From NCBI RefSeq assembly GCF_003344535.1, contig NZ_QPKS01000001.1, forward strand, positions 44,556-108,555: a stretch of DNA of 64,000 bases, given 5' to 3'. Made by a program: the position numbers and the translations under genes. The DNA comes from Exiguobacterium flavidum (lineage in GTDB: Bacteria; Bacillota; Bacilli; Exiguobacteriales; Exiguobacteriaceae). Shown here piece after piece: positions 17,334 to 27,342 of the stretch. Under the pieces are notes generated by a model. That model did no database searches, had not been told where the DNA came from, and worked only from the letters and a program-made list of their open reading frames with translations. Positions within the stretch are counted from its first letter, which is position 1, and each line of letters begins with the position of its first letter.

Positions 17334-18032
17334 TCAAGAGAGCAAATCCATCATCCCGATGATCAGCGCGACGACGAGCAGACTCGGCAACATGTTTGCG
17401 ACACGAATCTTCGTGATGCCGACGAGGTTCAAGCCGATCGCGATGATCATGACGCCTCCTGTCGCCGTCATCTCGAGAATGAACTGATTCATCACGGCGT
17501 CCGGGACGAACTTCGTGATCTGCACGGCAAGCAACGCAATCGCCCCCTGATAGAGAAGGACTGGAAGCGCCGAGAACAATACACCGATTCCGAGGGTCGA
17601 GCTAAGGACGAGCGCAGTGAAGCCGTCGATCAGACCTTTCGTATACAGGACCTCATGATTCAACCGCAGTCCACTGTCAAGCGCGCCGACGACTCCCATC
17701 GCCCCGATGACAAAGATGAGCGTCGCGACGATGAACCCTTCCGCGACGTTCGATTCCCCGCCGATCCGGCGTTCGAGACGGTAACCGACGCCGTTCAGCT
17801 TCTCGTCAAGCCGGAGCCATTCCCCTACTGCTGAGCCGATGACGAGACTGCCGATGACGATCAGGAAGTTTTCGCTCTTCAGTCCCATCTGAACACCGAG
17901 CACGAGCACGGCGAGTCCGATACCGGCCGTGACCGTCTCCTTGACTCGTTCCGGGATTTTATGGAACAGCAGCCCGAGCAGCGTCCCGATGACGATCAGC
18001 ACGGCGTTAACGATCGTACCTGTCAAAACCAT
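17334..18032 (-). CDS. DUF554 family membrane protein
   Basis: 232 residues with six or seven hydrophobic helices and the DUF554 signatures TGTIVNAVLIVIGTLLG at the N-terminus and GAMGVVGALDSG near residue 115. It is a polytopic membrane protein of unknown, presumably transport, function, like Bacillus YdfK. A ribosome site GAGGAATG precedes the ATG at 18032. It ends at a shared terminator with the convergent catalase-like gene. Confidence 0.92.
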   Translation of the reverse strand: MVLTGTIVNAVLIVIGTLLGLLFHKIPERVKETVTAGIGLAVLVLGVQMGLKSENFLIVIGSLVIGSAVGEWLRLDEKLNGVGYRLERRIGGESNVAEGFIVATLIFVIGAMGVVGALDSGLRLNHEVLYTKGLIDGFTALVLSSTLGIGVLFSALPVLLYQGAIALLAVQITKFVPDAVMNQFILEMTATGGVMIIAIGLNLVGITKIRVANMLPSLLVVALIIGMMDLLS

Positions 18033-18079
18033 TCAACATTCCTCATTTCAAGTGTTAGTCCATTTTCCGTGCGCAGACA

Positions 18080-19225
18080 TCAGGAGACGTCAGCAGTGAC
18101 ACGGTTTCTTCCGTGTTCCTTCGACCGGTAGAGTGCTTGATCGGCCATTTCGATCAGCACGCTCTCTTTTTCGGCACCGGGAGTCAAGACCGCCACACCG
18201 GCGCTGATGCTGACTTTACGGAGCGGCAAGGAGGTTTCGTGCAGGATATCGAGTCGGATCACTGCTTGACGGAGCCGTTCTCCGATCATGACGGCTTGTT
18301 CCGTTCTTTTGTGATCAAGCAGGACGGCGAACTCTTCCCCGCCGTAACGGTAGACCATACCGTCATCCTGAAGTTCCTTCTTCAGCGTCCTTGCCACCGC
18401 GATGAGGCAGGAATCCCCGGACAGATGTCCGTAAGTATCATTATATGCCTTGAACGAATCGACATCGATCAAGATCAGGGCAGCTCGATACTGCTCAGTT
18501 CTTGCGACGCGCCACCTCACCTCCATATCCTCGTCGAACGCCCGCCGGTTCGCGATCTTCGTCAGCGGGTCGGTGAGTGAGCGCTGGACGAGGACACGTT
18601 TGCTGCGCTCCAGCTGGAACGAGTGGACAAATGCCATCAGGATGACGACTGCGACGCCACCGACGATCAAGATCATCCATTTTGCGGAATCGGACGCCTT
18701 CTTCCCCCGTTCCGAAGCTTCGCGAATGATTTTCGCGATGTCTGACCGGATTTTTTTGTCGACTTCTCGAAATTCATTGATGTTGCCGACACCGTCGTAC
18801 CGTCTCACGTTCGCCTGCCCAAAATCGCCTTCCATGACGAGAGCGACCTGACTGTCATAAAACACTTTCATCTGATCGATCAGCGGCAACGCCTCCTGCC
18901 GGATGATCTGTTGCATGATCGGGTGGTTTCGGTCGAGCCGCTCAATTTGTCCGATTGCCTGATCGAGTGTCTTCTGTGATTGCTGGTACTGCAGGAGAGA
19001 ACGAGGATCTTGATCATTTGTGTAGCTGCGCACCGTCAACTCCTGATCGAGGAGGATCGGAAACAGTTCCGATGCAGCATTCGAGATTGGAATCGCTTCT
19101 TCGACGATTCGCCTGTTTTCCTGTTCCATGTCCATGAAGGCACCATAACTCCAGACGCTCGTGATGAAGAGCGACAGCAGTGCGAGGAGCAGATAAAATT
19201 GTATAGCCGACAACCGTTTGTCCAT
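18080..19225 (-). CDS. membrane-bound diguanylate cyclase (sensor helix bundle plus GGDEF)
   Basis: About 381 residues: TM helix 1 (residues 10-28), an extracytoplasmic all-helical sensor (about 30-185) resembling CHASE3/four-helix-bundle sensors, TM helix 2 (about 190-210) and a GGDEF domain ending the protein. The catalytic loop is YRYGGEEF, so c-di-GMP synthesis is expected. The usual RxxD inhibitory site before the loop is not present in register, suggesting no product inhibition. The start at 19225 (GGAAG 8 bases upstream) is better than the longer frame. It is monocistronic. Confidence 0.9.
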   Translation of the reverse strand: MDKRLSAIQFYLLLALLSLFITSVWSYGAFMDMEQENRRIVEEAIPISNAASELFPILLDQELTVRSYTNDQDPRSLLQYQQSQKTLDQAIGQIERLDRNHPIMQQIIRQEALPLIDQMKVFYDSQVALVMEGDFGQANVRRYDGVGNINEFREVDKKIRSDIAKIIREASERGKKASDSAKWMILIVGGVAVVILMAFVHSFQLERSKRVLVQRSLTDPLTKIANRRAFDEDMEVRWRVARTEQYRAALILIDVDSFKAYNDTYGHLSGDSCLIAVARTLKKELQDDGMVYRYGGEEFAVLLDHKRTEQAVMIGERLRQAVIRLDILHETSLPLRKVSISAGVAVLTPGAEKESVLIEMADQALYRSKEHGRNRVTADVS

Positions 19226-19315
19226 TGCAACATCTTCCTTTTCCGTGTCTCTTCCTTTCAAGTTTAGGTGATGGAGAAAGTGAAGTCATCTCCGCAATGC
19301 GCCCTTCCCCTTCTT

Positions 19316-19358
19316 TACAAAAAAGAGCCTGAACCGATCCATGGGACCGGAACAGGCA
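19316..19358 (-). terminator. terminator after chemoreceptor gene
   Basis: On the minus strand a GCCTG/CAGGC hairpin with inner CGG pairing, then a TCTTTTTT tail. Confidence 0.8.
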
Positions 19359-19361
19359 TCT

Positions 19362-21017
19362 TCACCCTCTCATCGCCTCTCCGAGCGAATCGATTTGTTG
19401 ATGAATCAGCTCCCCGTTCGACTTCAGCATCCTCTGACTTTCTAAGCTGTGTTGAATGTTGGACGCGAGGGATTCACTATACACTTTCAGCTCTCGCAGC
19501 GATTCATGGATCGTCCCGAAGTGGTCGATCGCTGATTCGCTCAGCCGGTTCACTTTCTCCCTTTCTCGCATGACATCATTGATCGAGACTGCGATTTCCT
19601 CAGCACCTGTCACCATTCCGGTCACCCCATCTAGCGCAGCATCGAGCTGTACAGCAATCGCCGACAGCTGACCATTCACCATGGAGATCTCCTGGCCGAC
19701 CCGGTTGGTACTTTCTGAAAGCTCTCGGTTCGCATTGCCGATTTCCTGCGTGATGCTTGCAATCTCGATGGCAAGACGCTGTACTTCATTCGCGACGACG
19801 CTGAATCCTTTTCCGGCTTCTCCTGCCCTTGACGCCTCGATCAGTGCATTGAGGGAAAGACGCCTTGTTGATTCAGCGACTTGATGGATCCGGTGAATCG
19901 ACTTCTCCATGAATTGGCTCTTCACTCCAGTTTCCTTCAGTCGGAGCATGATTCTTCCCGATGCGCGCCTCATCTCATCGGTTCCTTCCGATAGATGCCG
20001 AAACACTTCATGTTGGCCAGATATTCCAGTAGAGAAATCGAGAGTGTTCTTGTGACTAGTCAGAAGGAAGCCATTCATCGCTTCGAGCGAGATACTGCTG
20101 TTGAGGAGCACCTTTTGTGAGTCCTCGAGCACATCTTCGAGCCGTTGCGAATCATCCGCAAGGGAGACGGCGACATGACTAAGGGCTTCAACCGACTTAT
20201 CCGTCGAGATGAGCTGGGCCGAAAAATCCGGTTGGATCTTTGCAAGCTGTATGCTCGTCTGATTGATGTTACTTGTCAGCGCAGCGATTTGTCCTATCAG
20301 TTGATTGTAATGAAAAGCAAGTTTTTGAAGTTCAAAAACCCGACTCGTGAGTGCAATCGGTTCGTATCGTCTTGTCTCATGTGCATATTCCATCTGACGT
20401 GCAAGTTGCGAAAGCGTCCTCAGCTGCTTTCTTAGCAAAAGATGTATACCGAGGCTCGAAGCCAACAATAATGTACAACTCATCAGGACAAGCTGAAGGG
20501 CAAGCTCTTTTGCCGGTCCGACAATCGTCTCCTGACCGACCGACAGAAACAGGATGTCGTTCAACTCCTGACTAGACAACGCGATTATGTATCTCCCCTC
20601 TAGTCGAAGTGTCGTCGTTCTTGATGTCTTCAATTCTTGATCTAGTTTTTTCGCATCTTCTTCTGGCAAATCGAGCTTTCGAATCGCAGGCGTCGAAGCA
20701 TTTTTGCTTTCGAACTTCGCATCATACCCGTCCCGTGCCATCTCTGAAATCTGCTGATTCTTCAAACGTTTAACGGCACGGTCCCGTTCCTTCGATTCAC
20801 CCGGATAGGCGAGCGAGAGTGTTTTGACGTTCGCGTCGAACATCGACATCTCGCGTTCAAGCCTCTCTGATACTCCTTTTACCGATGATTGGTACAACTG
20901 TTGCACGCTCAGCGCGCTCAGCAGCACCAAACCTATTCCAAACATCGGGATCAACCATCTGTTCAATTGTTTCGCAAGCGAGATTTCCTGCGTCCTCTTC
21001 CTGGTCAATGCCAACAT
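19362..21017 (-). CDS. methyl-accepting chemotaxis protein
   Basis: 551 residues: an N-terminal TM helix (about 20-40), an extracytoplasmic domain (about 45-165), a second TM helix (about 168-190), a HAMP-like linker and a long coiled-coil signalling region. The conserved hairpin tip is LNALIEASRAGEAGKGFSVV followed by ANEVQRLA, near residue 390. It signals through CheA/CheW to the flagellar motor. Tip residues deviate slightly from the canonical AALEAARAGE form. The ligand is unknown. A possible PhoP-like direct repeat lies about 50-70 bases upstream. Confidence 0.93.
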   Translation of the reverse strand: MLALTRKRTQEISLAKQLNRWLIPMFGIGLVLLSALSVQQLYQSSVKGVSERLEREMSMFDANVKTLSLAYPGESKERDRAVKRLKNQQISEMARDGYDAKFESKNASTPAIRKLDLPEEDAKKLDQELKTSRTTTLRLEGRYIIALSSQELNDILFLSVGQETIVGPAKELALQLVLMSCTLLLASSLGIHLLLRKQLRTLSQLARQMEYAHETRRYEPIALTSRVFELQKLAFHYNQLIGQIAALTSNINQTSIQLAKIQPDFSAQLISTDKSVEALSHVAVSLADDSQRLEDVLEDSQKVLLNSSISLEAMNGFLLTSHKNTLDFSTGISGQHEVFRHLSEGTDEMRRASGRIMLRLKETGVKSQFMEKSIHRIHQVAESTRRLSLNALIEASRAGEAGKGFSVVANEVQRLAIEIASITQEIGNANRELSESTNRVGQEISMVNGQLSAIAVQLDAALDGVTGMVTGAEEIAVSINDVMREREKVNRLSESAIDHFGTIHESLRELKVYSESLASNIQHSLESQRMLKSNGELIHQQIDSLGEAMRG

Positions 21018-21068
21018 CCCCTCTCAATCTGCATATCGGACTTTTCGACGATTAATGTATGAAGGACA

Positions 21069-21085
21069 TGTAAGGCTTGTGTAAA
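21069..21085 (-). promoter_or_regulatory. possible two-unit PhoP-like direct repeat before the chemoreceptor
   Basis: On the minus strand TTTACA and CTTACA repeat with an 11-bp period. Only two units are present and one is imperfect, so this is weak. Confidence 0.25.
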
Positions 21086-21121
21086 TTTCCCTTTTCGGTA
21101 GCGCCCTGGCTAATCGAGCAC

Positions 21122-21167
21122 GAAAAACACGGTCGATGCGAGAACTTTCTTCTCCCATCGACCGTGT
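21122..21167 (-). terminator. terminator of the ketone-body operon
   Basis: A perfect 12-bp stem (21127-21138 with 21156-21167) followed on the minus strand by TTTTTC. Confidence 0.9.
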
Positions 21168-21184
21168 CTGTTTGAGTTCATGAT

Positions 21185-22375
21185 TCAGTTCTCTCTCCAT
21201 CGTCTGACGACAGTCGCGACTCCTTGTCCGCCGCCGATGCAGAGCGTCGCAAGACCGTGATCCGCCTGTTCACGGAGCATTTCATGGATCAGCGTGACGA
21301 GTATCCGAGTACCGCTCGCACCGATCGGATGACCGAGGGCGATCGCCCCGCCGTTCTTGTTCAACTTGGCCGGGTCGAACTTCAACTCCCGGTCGACCGC
21401 GAGCGATTGAGCAGCGAATGCCTCGTTCGCTTCGATGACATCCATCTGTGAAAGTGTCAGATTCGTCTTCTTCATCACGTTCTCGACGGCTTGGACCGGC
21501 CCGATCCCCATGATGCTCGGATCGACGCCGGCGTTCGCGTTGCCGACGATCGTCACGAGCGGGGCGATCCCAAGCTCCTTCGCCTTCGATTCGCGCATGA
21601 CGATGACAGCGGCAGCCCCGTCGTTGATGCCTGAAGCATTTCCCGCCGTGACCGTCCCGTCCTTTTTGAAGGCAGGTCGCAACTTCGCGAGCTTCTCTTG
21701 TGTCGAAAGACGCGGGAATTCATCCGTGTCGAAGACGATGGGGTCACCTTTTCGCTGCGGAATTTCGACAGGCGTGATCTCTTCCTTGAATTTCCCTTCT
21801 GCGATTGCGCGATGGGCTTTTTCCTGACTCGACGCGGCGAAAGCGTCCTGCTCTTCGCGCGATAGGTCGTACTTGGCAGCCAAGTTCTCCGCCGTGATGC
21901 CCATATGATACTCGTTGAAGGCACAGGCAAGTCCGTCGTGGATGATCGAATCGGTCATCTTCTGGTCTCCCATTCTCATCCCGTCGCGTGTACCGGACAA
22001 CAGGAACGGTGCCTGGCTCATATTCTCCATCCCGCCTGCGACGATGACGTCGGCGTCGCCCGACTTGATTGCCTGATAGGCGAGATGGACGGCTTTCAAT
22101 CCTGAACCGCATACCTTATTGATCGTCATGGCAGGGCACGAATCCGGGAGGCCGGCGTGAATCGAGGCTTGACGGGCCGGGTTCTGACCGAGCCCCGCCT
22201 GAAGGACGTTCCCCATGATGACCTCATCGACTTCTTTCGGGTCAAGGCCGATTTTCGCCATTGCATCGCGGATGACCGTCGCGCCGAGTTCTGTCGCCTT
22301 GACGTTTTTGAGACTGCCGTTGAAGCTCCCGATCGCCGTGCGGACCGCACTGACGATGACTACGTTGTCTTGCAT
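21185..22375 (-). CDS. acetyl-CoA C-acetyltransferase (thiolase II)
   Basis: 396 residues, the normal length for degradative or biosynthetic thiolases. Nucleophilic Cys in [11 protein letters not shown] near residue 88, His in GHPIGASG and second Cys in CIGGGQG near the C-terminus are all in place. As the last gene of the 3-hydroxybutyrate operon it splits acetoacetyl-CoA with CoA into two acetyl-CoA. It has AAGGGGG before the ATG and lies 13 bases after the dehydrogenase gene. Confidence 0.96.
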   Translation of the reverse strand: MQDNVVIVSAVRTAIGSFNGSLKNVKATELGATVIRDAMAKIGLDPKEVDEVIMGNVLQAGLGQNPARQASIHAGLPDSCPAMTINKVCGSGLKAVHLAYQAIKSGDADVIVAGGMENMSQAPFLLSGTRDGMRMGDQKMTDSIIHDGLACAFNEYHMGITAENLAAKYDLSREEQDAFAASSQEKAHRAIAEGKFKEEITPVEIPQRKGDPIVFDTDEFPRLSTQEKLAKLRPAFKKDGTVTAGNASGINDGAAAVIVMRESKAKELGIAPLVTIVGNANAGVDPSIMGIGPVQAVENVMKKTNLTLSQMDVIEANEAFAAQSLAVDRELKFDPAKLNKNGGAIALGHPIGASGTRILVTLIHEMLREQADHGLATLCIGGGQGVATVVRRWREN

Positions 22376-22388
22376 GAATGAATCCCCC

Positions 22389-23171
22389 TTATTGGACGGT
22401 GTATCCGCCGTCGAGCACGTTCGCCTGTCCTGTTACGCCCTTAGCTTTCGGACTTGCGACGAACAAGGCGTAGTCCGCGATTTCTTCGACGGCAAGCAAT
22501 CGTTTTTGCGGAACGAGCGGATAGATGACTTCTTCAAGTACTGATTCGAGCGGCACGTTCCGTGTCGTCGCGAGGTCCTGCAATTGTCCTCGGACGAGCG
22601 GCGTGTCGACGTATCCCGGGCAGAGTGCATTGACCGTGATGCCGTGCGTCGCGCCTTCAAGCGCAGCGACCTTCGTCAGACCAAGCAATCCGTGCTTCGC
22701 CGAGTTGTATGCGGCCTTGCCCGCGAATCCGATCAAGCCGTTGATCGAGGCCATGTTGATGATGCGGCCGTATCCTTGCTTCTTCATGATCGGGAAAGCG
22801 TGCTTGATCGCCATGAACGGCGCCGTCAGCATGATCTTGATCATCAGTTCGAACTTCTCCGTCGGGAAATCCTCGATTGGCGAGACGTGCTGGAGCCCGG
22901 CGTTGTTGATCAAGACGTCGAGCCGTCCATATGCTGCGATCGTCTTCTCGAACGCTTCGATGACGTGTTGCTCGTTCGTGACGTCTAGCTTCAGGCCGAG
23001 TACTTCGAACCCTTCCGCTTTAAGCAAGTCCGCTGCAGCAAGTGCCGTCTCCTCGTTGACGTCCGTGATGACGACCTTTGCCCCTTCCTTTGCGAACTCC
23101 TTCGATATTTCGAGTCCGATTCCACTGCCCGCTCCCGTGACGAGAACGACATGGTCCTTGATCATTGTCAT
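22389..23171 (-). CDS. 3-hydroxybutyrate dehydrogenase (SDR)
   Basis: 260 residues. SDR motifs are TGAGSGIG (NAD loop), NNAG, Ser of NMASINGL and catalytic YNSAKHG. The [10 protein letters not shown] stretch after NNAG, the [11 protein letters not shown] block and [10 protein letters not shown] are typical of D-3-hydroxybutyrate dehydrogenases. It oxidises 3-hydroxybutyrate to acetoacetate with NAD. The start at 23171 has GGAGAG 8 bases upstream. The in-frame GTG nine bases earlier would overlap the ribosome site. The position matches yxjF in the Bacillus operon. Confidence 0.94.
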   Translation of the reverse strand: MTMIKDHVVLVTGAGSGIGLEISKEFAKEGAKVVITDVNEETALAAADLLKAEGFEVLGLKLDVTNEQHVIEAFEKTIAAYGRLDVLINNAGLQHVSPIEDFPTEKFELMIKIMLTAPFMAIKHAFPIMKKQGYGRIINMASINGLIGFAGKAAYNSAKHGLLGLTKVAALEGATHGITVNALCPGYVDTPLVRGQLQDLATTRNVPLESVLEEVIYPLVPQKRLLAVEEIADYALFVASPKAKGVTGQANVLDGGYTVQ

Positions 23172-23176
23172 CTGTC

Positions 23177-23836
23177 TCACTCTCCTACCGTTGTCTCAAG
23201 TTGCTTGCTGACCGTGAAGTTCGCTTCCGTCAGCTCCCGTACTTCTTCGATCGTCGCTTCGCCGACCGTCTCGACGAGCACCATCCCGTCCGGCGTGAAG
23301 TCGAACACGGCCTTATCGGTGATCAGGCGGTCGACGACCTTGCCGCCGGTCAGCGGCAACGTACATGCCCGCTTGACCTTCGATTCACCGTGTTTGTTGA
23401 CATGTTCCATGATGATGACGACGCGTTTCGCCCCGTTGACGAGATCCATCGCGCCTCCCATCCCTTTGACCATCTTACCCGGGATCATCCAGTTCGCGAG
23501 ATCGCCATCTTCAGACACTTCCATCCCGCCGAGGATCGCGAGGTCGATGTGACCGCCGCGGATCATCGCGAACGATTCCGCGCTGTCGAAATAGGAGGCA
23601 CCTTTGACGGATGTGACCGTCTCCTTTCCGGCGTTGATCTCATCAGGGTCCGCCTCACCGGCGAGTGGATATGGTCCGATCCCGAGCAGTCCGTTCTCCG
23701 ACTGGAGCATGACGGTGATATCGTCAGGGATTTCGTTCGCGATCAGCGTCGGCATGCCGATGCCAAGGTTGACGTACATCCCGTCCTCGACTTCCTGCAG
23801 CGCGCGTTTGATGATCAGTTCTCGTGTCGTTGCCAT
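23177..23836 (-). CDS. scoB: 3-oxoacid CoA-transferase subunit B
   Basis: 219 residues of the family I CoA-transferase beta subunit. The catalytic Glu lies in [11 protein letters not shown] near residue 45, and the [13 protein letters not shown] block near 125 is intact. With ScoA it moves CoA from succinyl-CoA to acetoacetate. Start ATG 23836 has AAGGGGG. It is tightly spaced between scoA (12 bases) and the dehydrogenase gene (5 bases). Confidence 0.96.
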   Translation of the reverse strand: MATTRELIIKRALQEVEDGMYVNLGIGMPTLIANEIPDDITVMLQSENGLLGIGPYPLAGEADPDEINAGKETVTSVKGASYFDSAESFAMIRGGHIDLAILGGMEVSEDGDLANWMIPGKMVKGMGGAMDLVNGAKRVVIIMEHVNKHGESKVKRACTLPLTGGKVVDRLITDKAVFDFTPDGMVLVETVGEATIEEVRELTEANFTVSKQLETTVGE

Positions 23837-23848
23837 GATGTTTCCCCC

Positions 23849-24550
23849 TTATGCTTCCCGAACGGTCAGGCGTTCGATGCGTTTTTCATAGTCCGATGCG
23901 ACGAGGACACGCTGGACATAGACGCCCGGCGTATGGATCTCGTTCGGATCGAGTTCGCCGACCTCGACGAGCTCCTCGACTTCCGCGATCGTGATCTTTC
24001 CTGCCGTCGCGACGACAGGATTGAAGTTACGCGACGTCTTCCGGAAGACGAGGTTACCCATCTTGTCCGCTTTCCATGCCTTGACGAGCGCGAAGTCCCC
24101 TTTGATGCCCTCTTCGAGGATGAACATCTTGCCGTCGAATTCCTTATGTTCCTTGCCTTGCGCGACAGGCGTGCCTACTCCAGTCGGCGTATAGAAGCCC
24201 GGGATCCCGGCACCGCCTGCACGGAGGCGTTCAGCGAGCGTGCCTTGAGGTACGAGATCGACCTCGATCTCGCCACTCAAGTATTGACGCTCGAAATTCT
24301 TGTTCTCTCCGACATAGGACGAGACCATCTTCTTGATCTGTTTCGTCTGGAGCAATAGGCCAAGCCCGAAATCATCGACACCACAGTTATTGCTGACGAC
24401 GGTCAAATCTTTGACTCCGCTCTCTTGGATGGCTTCGATCGCCTTTTCCGGAATCCCGCAAAGTCCGAACCCCCCGACGACGAGCGTAGCGCCATCCTGG
24501 ATGTCTGCTGTAGCTTCTTGGAATGAGTCATAAACTTTCCCTTGTTTCAT
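23849..24550 (-). CDS. scoA: 3-oxoacid CoA-transferase subunit A
   Basis: 233 residues of the CoA-transferase alpha subunit. It shows the [13 protein letters not shown] loop near residue 25, the [13 protein letters not shown] block and [15 protein letters not shown]. It pairs with the next gene. AAAGGGGAA lies before the ATG at 24550. The longer upstream frame has no ribosome site. It is 43 bases downstream of the permease gene. Confidence 0.96.
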   Translation of the reverse strand: MKQGKVYDSFQEATADIQDGATLVVGGFGLCGIPEKAIEAIQESGVKDLTVVSNNCGVDDFGLGLLLQTKQIKKMVSSYVGENKNFERQYLSGEIEVDLVPQGTLAERLRAGGAGIPGFYTPTGVGTPVAQGKEHKEFDGKMFILEEGIKGDFALVKAWKADKMGNLVFRKTSRNFNPVVATAGKITIAEVEELVEVGELDPNEIHTPGVYVQRVLVASDYEKRIERLTVREA

Positions 24551-24593
24551 ATCTGTGTTCCCCTTTCGATGATGCGTAGCTTTTTTCATGAAC

Positions 24594-26033
24594 TCAGTAG
24601 AGACCAGTCAGGCTGTAGAGACCGATCATCAAGAAGACCGTCACCGTCTTCAGGATCGTGATGACGAAGATATCCTTGTATGACTGGCGGTGTGTAAGAC
24701 CGGTGACCGCGAGTAGTGTGATGACGGCACCGTTGTGTGGCAAAGTGTCCATACCCCCGGACGCCATCGACACGACACGGTGCATGACTTCAGGCGGGAT
24801 GTTGTATTTCGCGATCGCTTCGACGTATTTATCAGACATCGCACTGAGTGCGATCCCCATACCGCCTGACGCGGAACCGGTGACCCCGGCGAGCGTCGTC
24901 GTCGTGACAGCACCATTGACGAGCGGATTCGTGAACGTCTCCGAGATGCTGCCCGAGACGACCTTGAAACCTGGAAGGGCAGCGATGACACCGCCGAATC
25001 CGTACTCGGCACCTGTGTTCATGACGGCGAGAAGCGCTCCACCGATGCTCAAGTTGAGACCGTCCTGGAAGTTCGTCTTCACTTTGTTCCAGTCATAGAG
25101 GATCGCAGCGATGATTCCGATCAAAAGTGCCATCTGGACGGACCAGATCGCGAGAACAGCTGGCGTCTCGATCTTTCCGAACGCTGGCAGACCAATCGCT
25201 TCGAAATCGAACCCTTGCGGATACCACTGCGGAATCGACATCGTGAAGAACTTGTTCATCACGGCGACGAGGATCAGCGGCACGAACGCGAGGATTTGAC
25301 GATAGACCGGCTGTTCGCCTGCATCGAGCGCAGTCGTCGGTTCGTTCTTCAACTCCCACTGCGGTTCAGCTGAAGCGGCAGTCGCTTCGAATCCTGCGTA
25401 TCCTTCGCCGTCACGTGCCGCTGCACGCTTACGAGACTCGAGATAGAGCAATCCGACGATCAGGATGATGATACCGCCGACCGTCCCGAGGATCGGTGCA
25501 GCATAGATATCCGTCTTGAAGAACGTCGTCGGGATGACGTTCTGGATTTGAGGTGTCCCTGGCAATGCGTCCATCGTGAACGTGAACGCGCCGAGCGCGA
25601 TTGTTCCAGGAATGAGACGTTTCGGGATGTTCGCCTCGCGGAACAGGTTCGCAGCGAATGGATAGACCGCGAACACGACGACGAACAGGCTGACGCCACT
25701 GTAAGTAAGGATGGCTCCGAGCAACACGATGGCGAGAATCGCCCGTTTCGCCCCGATGAGCTTGATGATCGTCTTCGCGATCGATTCCGCGATCCCTGAC
25801 ATCTCGACGACCTTACCGAAGATCGCACCGAGCAGGAAGACCGGGAAGTAGGCCTTGATGAAGCCGACCATCTTCTCCATGAAGACGTTCGAGAAGAACG
25901 GAAGGACCCAGTCCGGGTTCGTCAGCAGCACTGCGAACAAAGCACAGATCGGTGCGAACAGGATGACTGAGAATCCTCGGTAGGCCACGAACATGAGAAG
26001 AGATAGAGATAATAGGATGATGACGAGTTCCAT
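24594..26033 (-). CDS. GntP-family permease, likely 3-hydroxybutyrate importer (YxjC-like)
   Basis: 479 residues and about 12-14 hydrophobic helices, with GntP-family features such as [20 protein letters not shown] near residue 110 and a Gly/Thr-rich [17 protein letters not shown] segment. The gene order permease-scoA-scoB-dehydrogenase is that of Bacillus yxjC-scoA-scoB-yxjF, which points to 3-hydroxybutyrate uptake. The first gene of the operon has AAAGGAG before its ATG and is preceded by a cre site and a SigA-type promoter. Confidence 0.9.
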   Translation of the reverse strand: MELVIILLSLSLLMFVAYRGFSVILFAPICALFAVLLTNPDWVLPFFSNVFMEKMVGFIKAYFPVFLLGAIFGKVVEMSGIAESIAKTIIKLIGAKRAILAIVLLGAILTYSGVSLFVVVFAVYPFAANLFREANIPKRLIPGTIALGAFTFTMDALPGTPQIQNVIPTTFFKTDIYAAPILGTVGGIIILIVGLLYLESRKRAAARDGEGYAGFEATAASAEPQWELKNEPTTALDAGEQPVYRQILAFVPLILVAVMNKFFTMSIPQWYPQGFDFEAIGLPAFGKIETPAVLAIWSVQMALLIGIIAAILYDWNKVKTNFQDGLNLSIGGALLAVMNTGAEYGFGGVIAALPGFKVVSGSISETFTNPLVNGAVTTTTLAGVTGSASGGMGIALSAMSDKYVEAIAKYNIPPEVMHRVVSMASGGMDTLPHNGAVITLLAVTGLTHRQSYKDIFVITILKTVTVFLMIGLYSLTGLY

Positions 26034-26059
26034 GTTGTTGACACTCCTTTGGATAGTTA

Positions 26060-26073
26060 GTAAGCGCTTTCAA
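26060..26073 (-). promoter_or_regulatory. CcpA cre site for the ketone-body operon
   Basis: On the minus strand TTGAAAGCGCTTAC, a full match to the catabolite-responsive element consensus. It lies 27 bases before the start codon and downstream of the predicted transcription start, a position suited to road-block repression by CcpA. Confidence 0.85.
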
Positions 26074-26112
26074 AAATCTTCAAAAAAATTTTATCCGGCA
26101 TCTTCTCTTCTC

Positions 26113-26141
26113 ATTTAAACCGTCCGCTTATGAAGGGTCAA
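26113..26141 (-). promoter_or_regulatory. SigA-type promoter of the ketone-body operon
   Basis: Minus strand TTGACC (26141-26136), 17-bp spacer, TTAAAT (26118-26113). Confidence 0.6.
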
Positions 26142-26334
26142 GGAAAATCATTAAATCTATAATCTATGCTTATAGTTATTATAAGTTCACATTATGGACA
26201 CATTTTCGAAGAAAAAGAAGAACAAGGATATTATTACAAGTTTCTGTTTGTTGTTGTGACCTATGAAGAGGAAACGGGAAAAGACTAAGGTAGGCATATT
26301 CAGCGTGTCGGCACCCTGAATGGAGGGAACTATC

Positions 26335-27249
26335 ATGAAGAAGAAATGGATCGCCTCTGGATCAGCCGCCCTTATCGTTTTGACGCTGGCTGCGCCAGTC
26401 AGTGCGACGTCAACTGCCGCCATCGGTTTTTATGATGCCCGACTCGACAATATGATCGAAGCCTCACGGTTCATGCAGGCCCGCAACTACATCTATGACG
26501 ACCGGACATACAGCGTCTCCTTGCAGCTCGTCGTCTCGGACACGCTCCGTGAGGACGCCAATCGATATGCGAACGTCAATACGATAAATCGCCTCTACGC
26601 GATCGCGAGACCGGGTGACGTCAAGGATCAGCTTCTCGCCGTCCGCAATGCGCAACAGCGTCTGTCCCGCGAGATGACGGCTGTCGCGAATGAATTGACG
26701 AGAAATGCCGAGCTCGGCAAGACGATGTCTTACGCGACGATCAATTCGAAAGTTGGCCGGATCGACCCTTACTTCGATCGCGTCGAACGGCTTCTCGTCG
26801 CCCTCAAACCGACGAAGTATTATGCGGACCTGGAATTGATGCTCCTTGCCCCTGTCTCGAAATACAACTACGACAGCATCCTCAAAGCCGCGCTCAAGGA
26901 CAAGGTCTTCTCGGCGACCGAGAAGACGAACCTCTTGAATGCCCTTGAAGCGATCAGTTCGAGCAGTTCGGCGAACAACGACACATATGTGCGTGCCGGT
27001 AAGATCTACCCTGCCTATGTGAACCTGCAAGCCTACAAGGACTCACTCAGTTTGAAAAAGGCGGCAGATGCCCGGTATGTCTCGATCAAGAAGGCACCAC
27101 TCAACACACGCATCTATCTGAATACGACGGAGGAAAAGAGGTTGAATGACGCCTACCTGAAAAGTAAAGCATCGACCGCCTCCCTGCTCACGAAGACAGA
27201 GAGTGCGATCAATGCGTTCAAAACGGATTTCTATAAAAATTTCAGATGA
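26335..27249 (+). CDS. secreted, mostly helical protein of unknown function
   Basis: About 304 residues with a clear signal peptide: MKKKW, a hydrophobic core, and an AxA-type cleavage site at PVSA near residue 25. The mature part is predicted mostly helical, with many Ala, Leu, Tyr and charged residues and no Cys. There is no lipobox and no C-terminal anchor, so release or loose wall association is expected. The ATG at 26335 has GGAGGG 7 bases upstream. The 300-base region before it also carries the promoter and cre of the divergent ketone operon. I recognise no family. Confidence 0.8.
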   Translation: MKKKWIASGSAALIVLTLAAPVSATSTAAIGFYDARLDNMIEASRFMQARNYIYDDRTYSVSLQLVVSDTLREDANRYANVNTINRLYAIARPGDVKDQLLAVRNAQQRLSREMTAVANELTRNAELGKTMSYATINSKVGRIDPYFDRVERLLVALKPTKYYADLELMLLAPVSKYNYDSILKAALKDKVFSATEKTNLLNALEAISSSSSANNDTYVRAGKIYPAYVNLQAYKDSLSLKKAADARYVSIKKAPLNTRIYLNTTEEKRLNDAYLKSKASTASLLTKTESAINAFKTDFYKNFR

Positions 27250-27256
27250 CCCGTCT

Positions 27257-27288
27257 ACTGCCTTCGTAACGAAGGCAGTTTTTTCTTT
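27257..27288 (+). terminator. terminator after secreted protein gene
   Basis: Perfect stem ACTGCCTTCGT / ACGAAGGCAGT with a T run. Confidence 0.92.
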
Positions 27289-27306
27289 CCAACTTTTTAG
27301 GAGATG

Positions 27307-27332
27307 GTAAGATAGACATATGTCTAACTTAC
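27307..27332. promoter_or_regulatory. 26-bp near-perfect palindrome, operator candidate
   Basis: The core is the perfect 14-bp palindrome TAGACATATGTCTA (27313-27326). Flanking GTAAG/CTTAC arms extend the symmetry to 26 bp with a single mismatched pair. It ends directly before the AGGAG ribosome site of the diguanylate cyclase gene. It could bind a dimeric repressor or fold in the leader mRNA. Confidence 0.65.
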
Positions 27333-27342
27333 AGGAGCTTCT

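Noticed and set aside
23165..24358. A 397-codon plus-strand frame opposite scoA/scoB/dehydrogenase
   Set aside because: It is the antisense shadow of three strongly supported enzyme genes, with Asp/Arg-rich sequence typical of reverse-strand reading, and has no ribosome site.
26270..26300. SigB-like promoter before the secreted protein gene
   Set aside because: A GGGAAA-like box is present, but the only GTTT lies about 24 bases away, too far for SigB spacing.
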